Of a stretch of DNA of 64,000 nt, positions 44,453 through 53,381 are shown piece after piece. Source of the DNA: Myxococcales bacterium (GTDB lineage Bacteria; Myxococcota_A; Polyangia; Palsa-1104; JAEUJZ01). The position numbers were made by a program, and so were the translations under genes. The notes below the pieces were generated by a model. It searched no databases and had not been told where the DNA came from. It worked only from the letters and a program-made list of their open reading frames with translations. The stretch spans positions 59,965 to 123,964 of the forward strand of contig JAEUKA010000115.1 of the NCBI GenBank assembly GCA_016794465.1. Reading direction: 5' to 3'. The stretch's first letter is position 1. Every line of letters begins with the position of its first letter.

Positions 44453-44481
44453 TTGACAAACTGAAGTATCCTTTGAATGCT
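44453..44481 (+). promoter_or_regulatory. Candidate promoter of the ABC exporter operon
   Basis: A perfect -35 box TTGACA (44453-44458) faces the exporter operon, flanked by the operator on one side and a third half-site on the other. The -10 box at 17 bp spacing (AATGCT) is poor, so the exact start is unsure. Confidence 0.5.
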
Positions 44482-44512
44482 TACTGTCACAGGTTAATTG
44501 TGTGGTGACTTG

Positions 44513-45736
44513 ATGCTCCCTCCCCTGCTTCGGATCGCCTTCCGCAATGTCCTTCGCAACCGGCGGCGGTCGCTCATTACGTTCTCTGCGGTGTTTCTCG
44601 CGCTGGGAATCATGGTCAGCATTCGCGGCTTCCTCAACGGCCTGCAAGCCACCATCCGTGAGTCGGTGGTGCTAGGACAGACTGGGGCGCTGCAAGTCCA
44701 CCGGACCGGATTCCTCAAGTCGGTCAGTGCCAGCCTTGACCTGTCGATTCCTAGTGATGACGCGTTCCTGGCCAAGATCACGGCGATTCCGGGGGTCAAG
44801 GAAGCCACTGCGCGGATCATGTTTGGTGGCATGCCGAACGCCAATGATGTCAGCACTGCTGCGCTGTTTACGGCGATGGACCCGAGGCGCGAGCTGACTG
44901 TCTGTCCCCGTCGCAACGAGATGATCTATCGCGGCAAAGCGCTCAAGGACAGTGGACCCGCCGCAGCGATTCTGTCTCCTGAGCTGGCCGCAAGCTTGGG
45001 CATCAAGCTGGGACAGAAAGCGACGCTGCTAACCGGTGATCGCGATGGGGTGATGAACGCGCTCGACTTTGAGTTTGTGGGGGAATACGGACAGCCCGGG
45101 CTGCCTCTTCCTGACAAAAAGCTGGGCTTTGTGCCGCTGGCGTTCGCTCAGGAGCTGCTGCGGATGGAAGGACGCGCCACCGAGATTGCCGTCGCACTGC
45201 ATCGGTTTGAAGATGCAGAGAAGGTCAAGCCGGTGCTGCAAGCGACGCTTGGTCCAGAGTATGAAGTCTCGACTTGGCATGATGTTGCGGCGTACATCGA
45301 CGATGCCATCGCGACGCAGAACTTCATCTTGAACCTGATCGCGGGAGTCTTTCTGTTTGTGGCGCTGCTGGGAATTGCCAACACGATGTTGATGTCAGTA
45401 CTGGAGCGCACGCGAGAGATTGGCACCATGATGTCGGTGGGCGTCCGGCGTCGACAGATTTTGACGCTGTTTCTGCTTGAAGCCTCGCTGCTCGGACTGG
45501 CGGGCGGAGTCCTCGGTTCGATCGCAGGAGGAGGCTTTGTCCTGTACTACGGCCACAAAGGTATGATTCTGCCGATTCCCGGCATGCTTGCGCCACTGCA
45601 TGTCTTCCCACTGGTGAGCGCTGGCTACATTCTCTTTATCCTTGGACTCGCTGCCGGAGGCGCCGCACTGGCTGCGCTGTGGCCGTCGGTGCGTGCAAGC
45701 CGGATGCGCCCGGTCGAAGCGCTCTCTGCGGTGTGA
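44513..45736 (+). CDS. FtsX-like ABC transporter permease 1
   Basis: A 407-aa permease of the MacB/LolC/FtsX type. TM1 near residues 22-40 is followed by a large periplasmic MacB_PCD domain (about 45-265), then three C-terminal helices in the FtsX domain ('GVFLFVALLGIANTMLMSVLERTREIGTMMSVGVRRRQI'). The next gene encodes a close paralogue starting 1 nt past its stop. It probably pairs with that permease and the ATPase at 49258 to move envelope substrates. Confidence 0.93.
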   Translation: MLPPLLRIAFRNVLRNRRRSLITFSAVFLALGIMVSIRGFLNGLQATIRESVVLGQTGALQVHRTGFLKSVSASLDLSIPSDDAFLAKITAIPGVKEATARIMFGGMPNANDVSTAALFTAMDPRRELTVCPRRNEMIYRGKALKDSGPAAAILSPELAASLGIKLGQKATLLTGDRDGVMNALDFEFVGEYGQPGLPLPDKKLGFVPLAFAQELLRMEGRATEIAVALHRFEDAEKVKPVLQATLGPEYEVSTWHDVAAYIDDAIATQNFILNLIAGVFLFVALLGIANTMLMSVLERTREIGTMMSVGVRRRQILTLFLLEASLLGLAGGVLGSIAGGGFVLYYGHKGMILPIPGMLAPLHVFPLVSAGYILFILGLAAGGAALAALWPSVRASRMRPVEALSAV

Positions 45737-45737
45737 C

Positions 45738-46949
45738 ATGCGACTCATTCTGCTGGCTCTGCGCAACCTGACCCGCAACAAGCGACGGACGATCCTGACT
45801 GCGCTCGCGATCGTCTTTGGCGCCGCCGCGATTGTGCTCTTGCAAGGCTTCGTCAATGGCTTCATCCGCAACAACATCGAAGCGATTGTGATGTCGCGAC
45901 TGGGTGTGCTGCAGGTATTCCGAAAGGGGTATCTGGGATCGGATGATCCACTGAAGAAGACCATCCCGCATGACGCAGCGCTGATCGCCCGAATCAAGGC
46001 GGTGGAAGGAGTGACTGCGGTCACACCTCGAATCAACTTCGATGGCATGGTGTCAAACGGTGCAGAGTCGACCATGTTCGTCGCCACTGCGATTGATCCA
46101 GCGACCGAATATGAAGTATGTCCGCAGCGTAAAAAGCGAGTCGCGATCGGCTCTCTGCCGCTGTCTCCTGATCAGCAAGGAACGGCCCTGATTGGCAAGA
46201 CGCTGGCGGATTCCTTGAAAGCGGAAAAGGGCTCTACGCTGGTGATGCAGGCTGCTGGACCACACGCCAGTACCAACGCGCTCGACATTGAGGTAGGGGG
46301 CTTTCTGCCCACGCTCAATCTGGTCGAGTCGAAGCGGATGTCGACGGTGCAGATTGGCTTTGCCCAAGAGCTCCTGCGGATGAAGGGACAGGTCACAGAG
46401 TACACAATTGGTGTCCGCAACATTGCGGAGATGAATGTGATTGCTGCGCGCCTGCGGACCGTCTTAGGAGATGAGTTCCAAGTCACGACCTGGGAGGATC
46501 TCGATCCGGCGACCAAGACGCGGGTGGCTTCGATGGGATACGTACTGCTGTTCGTTGCGGTGGTGCTGTTCCTGCTTGTCGCGACCGGAATCATCAACAC
46601 CATGCTGATGTCAGTTTATGAACGAGTGCGTGAGATCGGCACCATGCTGGCACTCGGGGTGCGACGCTGGCAGGTCACGGCTCTGTTCCTCCTGGAGGCG
46701 ACTGCGCTGGGACTCCTTAGCTCTGTCCTGGGAGCGGCGCTGGGATATGTCGTGGTGCGCTGGCTGGGAGCCAGAGGCATTGCGCTCAAGCCTCCCGGTG
46801 GAGACATCCTGTGGACCTATCCCAATGTGGATCTGAATTTCCTGCTCATCGTGATCGGATTTTCCATCGCGGGTGCGGTATTGTCCGCGCTGTACCCGGC
46901 CTACAAGGCCTCGCGGCTGAGTCCTGTTGATGCCCTGCGTGCAACCTAA
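45738..46949 (+). CDS. FtsX-like ABC transporter permease 2
   Basis: A 403-aa paralogue of the preceding permease with the same four-helix layout: TM1 'ILTALAIVFGAAAIVLL', a periplasmic MacB_PCD domain, and a C-terminal FtsX domain ('ATGIINTMLMSVYERVREIGTMLALGVRRWQV'). Two different permeases in one operon resemble LolC/LolE more than the MacB homodimer. The start is 1 nt past the upstream stop. Confidence 0.93.
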   Translation: MRLILLALRNLTRNKRRTILTALAIVFGAAAIVLLQGFVNGFIRNNIEAIVMSRLGVLQVFRKGYLGSDDPLKKTIPHDAALIARIKAVEGVTAVTPRINFDGMVSNGAESTMFVATAIDPATEYEVCPQRKKRVAIGSLPLSPDQQGTALIGKTLADSLKAEKGSTLVMQAAGPHASTNALDIEVGGFLPTLNLVESKRMSTVQIGFAQELLRMKGQVTEYTIGVRNIAEMNVIAARLRTVLGDEFQVTTWEDLDPATKTRVASMGYVLLFVAVVLFLLVATGIINTMLMSVYERVREIGTMLALGVRRWQVTALFLLEATALGLLSSVLGAALGYVVVRWLGARGIALKPPGGDILWTYPNVDLNFLLIVIGFSIAGAVLSALYPAYKASRLSPVDALRAT

Positions 46950-47006
46950 GGGCGCTGGACCGCTGGGTACACAAGCCCTAGGAAAGTGAAGGAAGGAGTC
47001 TGTTCC

Positions 47007-47738
47007 ATGCTGCGATTTGCGACCACTTCGGCGCTGCTGTTTTGTCTCTCTGTACCGTCGCTGGCAAGCGCTGCTGATCCCACAGCAGCAGAGCTACTGA
47101 AGCGCTACGATGCAGTGATGTCTCCCAAGACCTTTGATGGCCTGATGGTCATGGTCGCGCATCGTCAAGATGACACGACCCGGACATACAAGTTCCGTGC
47201 GCTCAAGTCGCAAGACGACAAGATTCGCACGTGGTTTTTCGAGCCTGCTGCTGCCAAGGGACAAGAGATGCTGCGGGTGGAAGACAACATGTGGGTCTAC
47301 ATGCCCAACCTCAAGCGAGCGCTGCGGCTGGCCTCGCGGGAGAGCTTCCAGGGGGGCGACTTCAACAACGGCGACGTGCTGCGGGTGAACTATGTCGCGG
47401 ACTACACCGTCAAGCTGATTCCGTCCGATGATGCCACAACCTGGCTGCTCGATCTGACCGCCAAGACCAAGGAAGCGGCCTACGATCGCATCAAGCTGTG
47501 GATGACCAAGGACAAGCAGCAGCCGGCCAAAGCAGAATACTATGCAGCGTCGGGAAAGATGCTCCGCTCAGCCAAGTTTGATGATGTCAAAAACTTCCAC
47601 GGTCTGGAGCGTCCTGCGCACATTACGATGAAGAACGAGCTGGCGAGCAAGCGGTATACCGAGCTGACCACGCTGGATATGAAGCTGGACCTAGACATCC
47701 CAGCGCAGAAGTTTGTTCTCGACGATCTAGGTCGTTAG
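47007..47738 (+). CDS. LolA-like outer membrane lipoprotein-sorting protein
   Basis: A 243-aa periplasmic protein. Signal peptide residues 1-22 end at SLASAAD. The rest is a LolA/LppX-type half-barrel ('LKRYDAVMSPKTFDGLMVMVAHR', 'GQEMLRVEDNMWVYMPNLKRALRLAS'), which shields hydrophobic cargo between membranes. The ATG at 47007 follows GGAAGGAG and opens the signal peptide. It sits between the two permeases and an outer-membrane barrel, which makes a trans-envelope lipid route likely. Confidence 0.85.
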   Translation: MLRFATTSALLFCLSVPSLASAADPTAAELLKRYDAVMSPKTFDGLMVMVAHRQDDTTRTYKFRALKSQDDKIRTWFFEPAAAKGQEMLRVEDNMWVYMPNLKRALRLASRESFQGGDFNNGDVLRVNYVADYTVKLIPSDDATTWLLDLTAKTKEAAYDRIKLWMTKDKQQPAKAEYYAASGKMLRSAKFDDVKNFHGLERPAHITMKNELASKRYTELTTLDMKLDLDIPAQKFVLDDLGR

Positions 47739-47753
47739 GAGCGGCTGTCACAG

Positions 47754-49244
47754 ATGGCTCTTCGGACTCCCTACTTTCTGCTGATCGGGCTCCTGTGGGC
47801 GCTCCTTACCGGCTCTGCGTCGGCTCAGGAGTCGCTCGATGATCTCGACGCTGCGAAGAAGGGAGACAGCGGTGCCAAGAAAGCCACGGCAGAGGTCAAC
47901 GGCTATCTCGACAACCGCTTTCAGTACTCCTACATCAATCCCGGCTCTTCGCTGCTGTCGACGGTCAATCAGCCTTCTCTGCAAGAGATTCTGGAAGGCA
48001 ACATCCAGCTGAAGATCAACATCGGCAGCAAGCTGTTCATCTATTCCGATGTGTCGCTCATCTATCAGAACGGCTGGCTGTTCTATGACAAAGACGGCAT
48101 GGGCGGACGCGTCAAGATCGACGATCATGACGTGGCCACGCTACGACCGTTTGTGGTGCCCAGCGAGCTGTTTGTCTCGCTGACTCCCAAGCCATGGCTG
48201 AACCTGCTGGTTGGCAAAAAAAGAATCATCTGGGGGTCTGGCTTGGCCTTCAATCCGACGGATCTCATCAATCCGCCCAAAGACCCTACCGATCCCAACT
48301 TTCAGCGCGCCGGTCAGTGGGTCGCGCGGATCGAGCTACCGTTCGAGAAGTTCACTTTCACGACGCTGTTCGCGCCGCAGGTGCTGTATCAGCAAAATGG
48401 CCTGCCGTTTGCGATGCTGAAGTATCCAGACTACCCGCTCGCCGATGGAACCAAGCCAGCGGATGACTCCTATCACTACCTTCTGGCAGCGCGGCTGTAT
48501 CTGCTTCTGTTTAATACTGACATCAACCTCTTTTACTTTTTCTCGAACAAGTACAACGACTCCTTTGAGAACACGTCGCGCTTTGGCGGCAGCTTTTCGC
48601 GCTACTTTTTCACCGACTATGAGCTGCACGTCGAAGCGCTGTTTCAGGTCGGCAGTGGCAAGCTCTATCCCAATCACCAGTGCGCAAACGGAGGACTCTG
48701 CAATCCCCAGACCGCACTCTTTGCCAGCAAGCTCAGCGACGGCAATCTATATCCACGGGTGCTGGTGGGCGGGCGGACTCAGTTCCGCGATGAGAGTACT
48801 CTGTCGGTGGAGTACTACTACCAGGCCGATGGTTACTCTGCGCAGGAATTTGAAGACTACTTGCGACTGCTGAGCCGTGCCCAGATGGCCGGAATCAGCC
48901 CCGCAGGTCAGCCCGCAGGTGGGACCAATGGCTCGGTGCCGCAGCGCTTCACGTTTGATCCGCTGCGTCGGCACTATCTGATCGTAAGCTACAACAAGCC
49001 GAAGATCCGGGATGACTTTTCCGTTGGTGCGACGCTGATTGCGGGACTTACGGATCTGTCAGGAACGCTGTCACCGACCGTTTCCTGGAATGCTCAGGAG
49101 TGGCTGACTCTGTCGCTGTTTGGCTTTGTGCCGATTCGCGGAATCCCGGTAGGAACCGTGACGGTGAACGACGTGCAGTACAGCGAGTACTCCCTCCTTC
49201 CAATGGACTTCCGCTTCCTGTTTGAAGCGCGGGCCTACTACTAG
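47754..49244 (+). CDS. Outer-membrane beta-barrel protein of the exporter operon
   Basis: A 496-aa protein with a signal peptide (residues 1-24, ending TGSASAQ). The body alternates aromatic and polar residues as in a porin-like barrel ('NGYLDNRFQYSYINPGSSL', 'SVEYYYQADGYSAQEF') and the C-terminus ends in FLFEARAYY, a typical last strand with terminal aromatic residues. I do not recognise a specific porin family. Inside the operon it may be the outer-membrane end of the ABC route, perhaps as substrate receptor or pore. Confidence 0.8.
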   Translation: MALRTPYFLLIGLLWALLTGSASAQESLDDLDAAKKGDSGAKKATAEVNGYLDNRFQYSYINPGSSLLSTVNQPSLQEILEGNIQLKINIGSKLFIYSDVSLIYQNGWLFYDKDGMGGRVKIDDHDVATLRPFVVPSELFVSLTPKPWLNLLVGKKRIIWGSGLAFNPTDLINPPKDPTDPNFQRAGQWVARIELPFEKFTFTTLFAPQVLYQQNGLPFAMLKYPDYPLADGTKPADDSYHYLLAARLYLLLFNTDINLFYFFSNKYNDSFENTSRFGGSFSRYFFTDYELHVEALFQVGSGKLYPNHQCANGGLCNPQTALFASKLSDGNLYPRVLVGGRTQFRDESTLSVEYYYQADGYSAQEFEDYLRLLSRAQMAGISPAGQPAGGTNGSVPQRFTFDPLRRHYLIVSYNKPKIRDDFSVGATLIAGLTDLSGTLSPTVSWNAQEWLTLSLFGFVPIRGIPVGTVTVNDVQYSEYSLLPMDFRFLFEARAYY

Positions 49245-49257
49245 AGGAACTGTCATC

Positions 49258-49977
49258 ATGACTCAGACCGAGCGCGGCAAGCCGCTCATCGCATTGCAAG
49301 ACATCGTCAAGCAGTATCAACTCGGCAAGACCATTGTACCGGCGCTGCAAGGGGTCGATTTGGAGGTCATGCGCGGTGAGTTTACGGTGGTCATGGGGCC
49401 CTCTGGATCGGGAAAATCGACACTCCTGAACATCATCGGATGTCTCGATTCTCCGACGAGCGGAACCTATCAGTTTGCGGGAACAGAGGTCGGCAACCAA
49501 GACTTTGACAAGCTGGCCGAGCTGCGCAATCGCAAGATCGGAATCATCTTCCAGTCCTTCAACCTGATCCCGGTTCTGAACGTGATCGAAAACGTCGAGT
49601 TTCCCTGCTTGATGCGCAAAGATCCGGAGCCGCTGACGAGTCTGCGCGCACGGGTGGTCAAGCTCTGTGAAGATGTCGGACTTGGTCCCTATATGAAGCA
49701 TCGGCCAGACGAATTATCCGGAGGACAGCGTCAGCGGGTGGCGATTGCCCGCGCGCTCATCACCCACCCAGAGCTGGTGCTGGCCGATGAGCCCACTGCC
49801 AACTTGGACTCCAAGACTTCCGATCAGATCATCGCGCTGATGCAGCAGCTGAACCAGCGGATGGGCGTGACGTTTATCTTTTCCACCCACGATCCGCGCG
49901 TGATGCAGCATGCCAAGCGAGTCGTTCATATTGCCGACGGAAAAATTGTAGAGCACAGCCCACAGGTGGCGGCATAG
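49258..49977 (+). CDS. ABC transporter ATP-binding protein (LolD/MacB type)
   Basis: A 239-aa ATPase with Walker A GPSGSGKST, Q-loop 'IIFQSFNLIP', signature LSGGQRQRVAIARAL, Walker B 'LVLADEPTANLDS' and H-loop STHD. It energises the two FtsX-like permeases upstream. AGAGGA lies ahead of the ATG at 49258. It is unusual that the ATPase is separated from its permeases by the LolA-like and barrel genes. Confidence 0.96.
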   Translation: MTQTERGKPLIALQDIVKQYQLGKTIVPALQGVDLEVMRGEFTVVMGPSGSGKSTLLNIIGCLDSPTSGTYQFAGTEVGNQDFDKLAELRNRKIGIIFQSFNLIPVLNVIENVEFPCLMRKDPEPLTSLRARVVKLCEDVGLGPYMKHRPDELSGGQRQRVAIARALITHPELVLADEPTANLDSKTSDQIIALMQQLNQRMGVTFIFSTHDPRVMQHAKRVVHIADGKIVEHSPQVAA

Positions 49978-49979
49978 TC

Positions 49980-50576
49980 ATGTCGGTGTGGCTGCGCGCA
50001 GGCGGCATCACGCTGCTAGGAATGCTGATCTCTGTTCCGCATTCCTACGCCGCCGATCCGCTGCCGTCTGTGCAGCAGGAAATTGAGCCGCCACCGACGG
50101 AAGTTGAGCCGCCGCCAACCGAGATCGAGCCGCCTCCTGCTCCGCTGCGGGAAGAGCTGTCCGTAAGTCCGAAATCAGCCGAGACGGACTCCCTTTCGCG
50201 GACACTGCGACGCTATGATGCGGGTGGCTACACCGGTGTGGCGCTGACCGTTGGGCTTGTGACTTCAGGCATTGTGTTAGGAGTCCTGTCCCAGCAGCGC
50301 TCCGACGAGCTAAGCGTCCTGACAACCCAGCGCGAAAACGGTCTGCCGCCTGTCTATGATCAGAGTCAGCGCGAAAATTATGAGCGGCTGCAGAGCGAAG
50401 GACAGCAGTTCAATCGTGCCACGATCGCCTGCTTGGTGGTTTCGGGAGTGACTGCACTAGGAACCGGGGTTCTGTTTTGGGCGCGCAGCAGAGCAGAGTC
50501 CGCAGGAAAGAAGCTCTCGCTGCTGCCAACACTCTCGGGAACGCAAGCGGGACTGATGGTGGTAGGGAGGTGGTAA
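49980..50576 (+). CDS. Small membrane protein with Pro/Glu repeats
   Basis: A 198-aa protein. Signal peptide (1-24, ending SYAAD) is followed by three short PPPTE repeats (EPPPTEVEPPPTEIEPPPA), then two hydrophobic helices (about 85-105 and 143-163). The family is not recognised. Its position 2 nt after the ATPase stop makes it part of the exporter operon. Its own stop overlaps the next start by one base. Confidence 0.75.
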   Translation: MSVWLRAGGITLLGMLISVPHSYAADPLPSVQQEIEPPPTEVEPPPTEIEPPPAPLREELSVSPKSAETDSLSRTLRRYDAGGYTGVALTVGLVTSGIVLGVLSQQRSDELSVLTTQRENGLPPVYDQSQRENYERLQSEGQQFNRATIACLVVSGVTALGTGVLFWARSRAESAGKKLSLLPTLSGTQAGLMVVGRW

Positions 50577-50887
50577 TGAAGAGCCGAGTCATCTTAAGAG
50601 CCTCGCTGGCAGCACTCACGCTGCTTCTCGCCGGGACTCTGTTTGGCAGCAGCTGTTTTGCCCCAACGTATGCAGACTGCGCCTTCGCGTGCGCCAGCTC
50701 GGCCCCCCAGTGTCCCGCAGAATACGAGTGCCGCAGCGACGGATATTGCCACACTGCGGACAGCACTGAAGTGTGCGCCGCGCCCCGACCCGCTGACCTG
50801 GCGATGTCGGCATCTCCCGATCTGTCTACCCCTACCCCTGCCCCTGACTTGGCGGAAGCAGACGCAGAGACGGACAGCGGAACGTAA
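50576..50887 (+). CDS. Small cysteine-rich lipoprotein
   Basis: A 103-aa protein. A signal segment (1-26) ends near GSSC, which may be lipidated. It is followed by a Cys-rich motif 'CPAEYECRSDGYC', a pattern seen repeatedly in myxobacterial lipoproteins, and a Pro/Asp/Ala-rich tail. The last gene of the exporter operon; the function is unknown. Confidence 0.7.
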   Translation: MKSRVILRASLAALTLLLAGTLFGSSCFAPTYADCAFACASSAPQCPAEYECRSDGYCHTADSTEVCAAPRPADLAMSASPDLSTPTPAPDLAEADAETDSGT

Positions 50888-50999
50888 TACTCTGTCGATC
50901 ATCAACGCGCTTGCTAGTACTGCACCCGCTGGGACAGCATGGACAGGTTCCCAAACGGAAACCACAGCTGCTAGCACGCTGGCACAGAGGAGCACCGAG
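50888..50999 (+). other. Gap between the exporter operon and catalase
   Basis: 112 bp. I see the catalase ribosome site (AGAGGAG near 50986) but no clear terminator or promoter. Confidence 0.3.
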
Positions 51000-52478
51000 A
51001 TGGCGCAGGACCCGACGAAAAACCCAGGCGAGACGAAGCTCACGACCAACGCTGGCGCACCGGTGCCGGACAACCAGAACGCCATGACAGCGGGACCGCG
51101 CGGCCCGATGCTGCTGCAGGATGTCTGGTTTTTGGAAAAGCTCGCTCACTTTGATCGTGAAGTGATTCCCGAGCGGCGCATGCACGCCAAGGGATCGGGC
51201 GCGTATGGAACCTTCACGGCCACCCATGACATCAGCCGCTACACCCGCGCCAAGATCTTTTCCCAAGTCGGCAAAAAGACCGAGCTGTTCGCGCGCTTCA
51301 CGACGGTGGCTGGCGAGCGTGGCGCCGCCGATGCAGAGCGCGACATCCGGGGCTTTGCGCTGAAGTTTTACACCGAAGAAGGCAACTGGGACTTGGTAGG
51401 GAACAACACTCCGGTCTTCTTCCTGCGCGATCCGCTCAAGTTTCCTGATCTCAATCATGCGGTGAAGCGCGACCCCCGCACCAACCTGCGCAGCGCCAAG
51501 AACAACTGGGACTTTTGGACCTCGCTGCCCGAGGCTCTGCACCAGATCACGATCGTCATGAGTGATCGCGGAATTCCCGCCAGCTACCGCCACATGCACG
51601 GCTTTGGGAGTCATACCTTCAGCTTGATCAGCGCGCAGAACGAGCGCTTCTGGGTCAAGTTCCACTTCAAGTGTCAGCAGGGAATCCGCAACCTCAGCGA
51701 TGCCGAGGCAGAAGCGCTGATCGGCAAGGACAGAGAGAGTCACCAGCGCGATCTCTACGAGAGCATCGAGAAGGGCGACTTTCCGAAGTGGACGCTGCTG
51801 ATTCAGGTGATGCCAGAGCGGGATGCGGCGAAGACTCCCTACAATCCGTTTGATCTGACCAAGATCTGGCCGCACAAGGACTATCCGCTGATCGAGGTCG
51901 GCGTGATGGAGCTGAATCGCAATCCGGAAAACTTCTTCGCAGAGGTCGAGCAGTCGGCGTTCAACCCCGCAAATGTCGTCCCCGGGATCAGCTTTAGTCC
52001 GGATAAGATGCTTCAAGGACGCCTCTTTTCCTACGGAGATGCGCAGCGCTATCGGTTGGGAGTCAACCACCACCTGATTCCTGTCAACGCGCCCCGCTGT
52101 CCGGTCCACAGCTATCACCGCGATGGTGCAATGCGGGTCGATGGCAACCATGGCGGAACGCTCGGTTATGAGCCGAACAGCTCTGGACAGTGGGCGCAGC
52201 AGCCGAGCTTTGCGGAGCCACCCCTGTCGCTAGAAGGAGCCGCCGATCACTGGAATCATCGCGTCGATGAGGACTACTTTTCGCAGCCCGGAGCGCTGTT
52301 TCGGCTGATGACAGCAGCGCAAAAGCAGACGCTGTTTGAGAACACCGCGCGCTCGATTGGCGACGCCCCGCGTGAGATTCAGCTGCGTCACATCCGGCAC
52401 TGCACCAAAGCGGATCCCGCGTATGGAAAGGGAATCGCCGATGCGCTCGGGATTCCTCTTCCCGAAGCAGCCGTCTAG
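51000..52478 (+). CDS. Catalase (heme, small-subunit clade)
   Basis: A 492-aa monofunctional catalase. The distal histidine motif RRMHAKGSGAYG, the Asn region 'NNTPVFFLRDPLKFPD', and the proximal heme-ligand tyrosine in RLFSYGDAQRYRLG are all present. The length marks the small-subunit type that usually binds NADPH. The ATG at 51000 follows AGAGGAG and the N-terminus 'MAQDPTKNPGETKLTTNAGAPV' is typical. It ends 5 bp before the convergent PDZ-thioredoxin gene. Confidence 0.97.
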   Translation: MAQDPTKNPGETKLTTNAGAPVPDNQNAMTAGPRGPMLLQDVWFLEKLAHFDREVIPERRMHAKGSGAYGTFTATHDISRYTRAKIFSQVGKKTELFARFTTVAGERGAADAERDIRGFALKFYTEEGNWDLVGNNTPVFFLRDPLKFPDLNHAVKRDPRTNLRSAKNNWDFWTSLPEALHQITIVMSDRGIPASYRHMHGFGSHTFSLISAQNERFWVKFHFKCQQGIRNLSDAEAEALIGKDRESHQRDLYESIEKGDFPKWTLLIQVMPERDAAKTPYNPFDLTKIWPHKDYPLIEVGVMELNRNPENFFAEVEQSAFNPANVVPGISFSPDKMLQGRLFSYGDAQRYRLGVNHHLIPVNAPRCPVHSYHRDGAMRVDGNHGGTLGYEPNSSGQWAQQPSFAEPPLSLEGAADHWNHRVDEDYFSQPGALFRLMTAAQKQTLFENTARSIGDAPREIQLRHIRHCTKADPAYGKGIADALGIPLPEAAV

Positions 52479-52483
52479 GCGCA

Positions 52484-53326
52484 CTACCGACTCGCTTTGG
52501 GAGTCCGTCCGAGCACTTCTTCCACCGTCGTCAGCGAGCCATGATCAACCGCGCGCACCACGCCGCTCGCATCAATCAAAAACGTAGTCGGATAGGACGC
52601 CACCCCGAACGCACCATAGGCCTTGCGATCGAGGTCACGCGCCACCGAAAAGCCCGGTGAAAAGCGCGCAATTACCTGCCGAATCTTGTCACTCTCTTCG
52701 GTTGACAGAGCCAGCACCCGCACATCGGGTCGCCGTGCCTGCAGCTCCGTCAAGTGAGGAATCTCGCGCAGACACGGACCACACCAGCTGGCAAAAAACA
52801 CCAGCACCACCGGCTGTCCCCGCAGCGCCGCCAGCGTTCCCGCCAGAGCCGCTGCCGGGAGCTTCGGACCATGGAGCTGCTCGACGACAAAGTCCGGCGC
52901 CGGCTGTCCAATCAGGCGCTTCTGCCGTTCCTCCTCCAGCTGCATCGACAGCTGCGCCATCTGCTCATCACTTGGCCGACTCAGCAGCGTCACCGCCAGC
53001 TCGCGCGTCTGTCCGCTCTGACTCCGCACCCGCAACGTCACCACTTGCCCGGGCTTCTGTCGCCGAATCAGCGCCACCAGATCAGCGGGCTTGCCGACGG
53101 GCCGACCATCCAGGGCAACCACCGACTCGCCCAGCTTGAGCTTCTGACTCGTCAGCAGCTCATACAGCGACGATCCGGGATAGACCTCGGCGATCAGCGC
53201 ACCACCCTGCGGAGACAGCTCCAGCCCGAGTCCCAGCCACGGCTGCTCAGCCCACACCGGCGACACCCCCAGCAAGAGTCCACCGAGCAGTCCGCTCAAC
53301 ACCCCGAGCCGCAGCCGCTTTGTCAT
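52484..53326 (-). CDS. PDZ and TlpA-type thioredoxin fusion protein
   Basis: A 280-aa secreted protein. Signal peptide residues 1-26 (ending SPVWAEQ), a PDZ-like domain (about 28-115, 'GALIAEVYPGSSLYELLTSQ'), then a TlpA/ResA-like thioredoxin domain with FFASWCGPC. A disulfide-handling role in the envelope is likely; the PDZ may bind its client. The ATG at 53326 opens the signal; upstream in-frame starts overlap the divergent alr region. Confidence 0.88.
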   Translation of the reverse strand: MTKRLRLGVLSGLLGGLLLGVSPVWAEQPWLGLGLELSPQGGALIAEVYPGSSLYELLTSQKLKLGESVVALDGRPVGKPADLVALIRRQKPGQVVTLRVRSQSGQTRELAVTLLSRPSDEQMAQLSMQLEEERQKRLIGQPAPDFVVEQLHGPKLPAAALAGTLAALRGQPVVLVFFASWCGPCLREIPHLTELQARRPDVRVLALSTEESDKIRQVIARFSPGFSVARDLDRKAYGAFGVASYPTTFLIDASGVVRAVDHGSLTTVEEVLGRTPKASR

Positions 53327-53381
53327 CCGTGATTCCCACCCCAGCTTGGGCCGAGCCGTGTCCAGTACACCGAGTGCGCGT

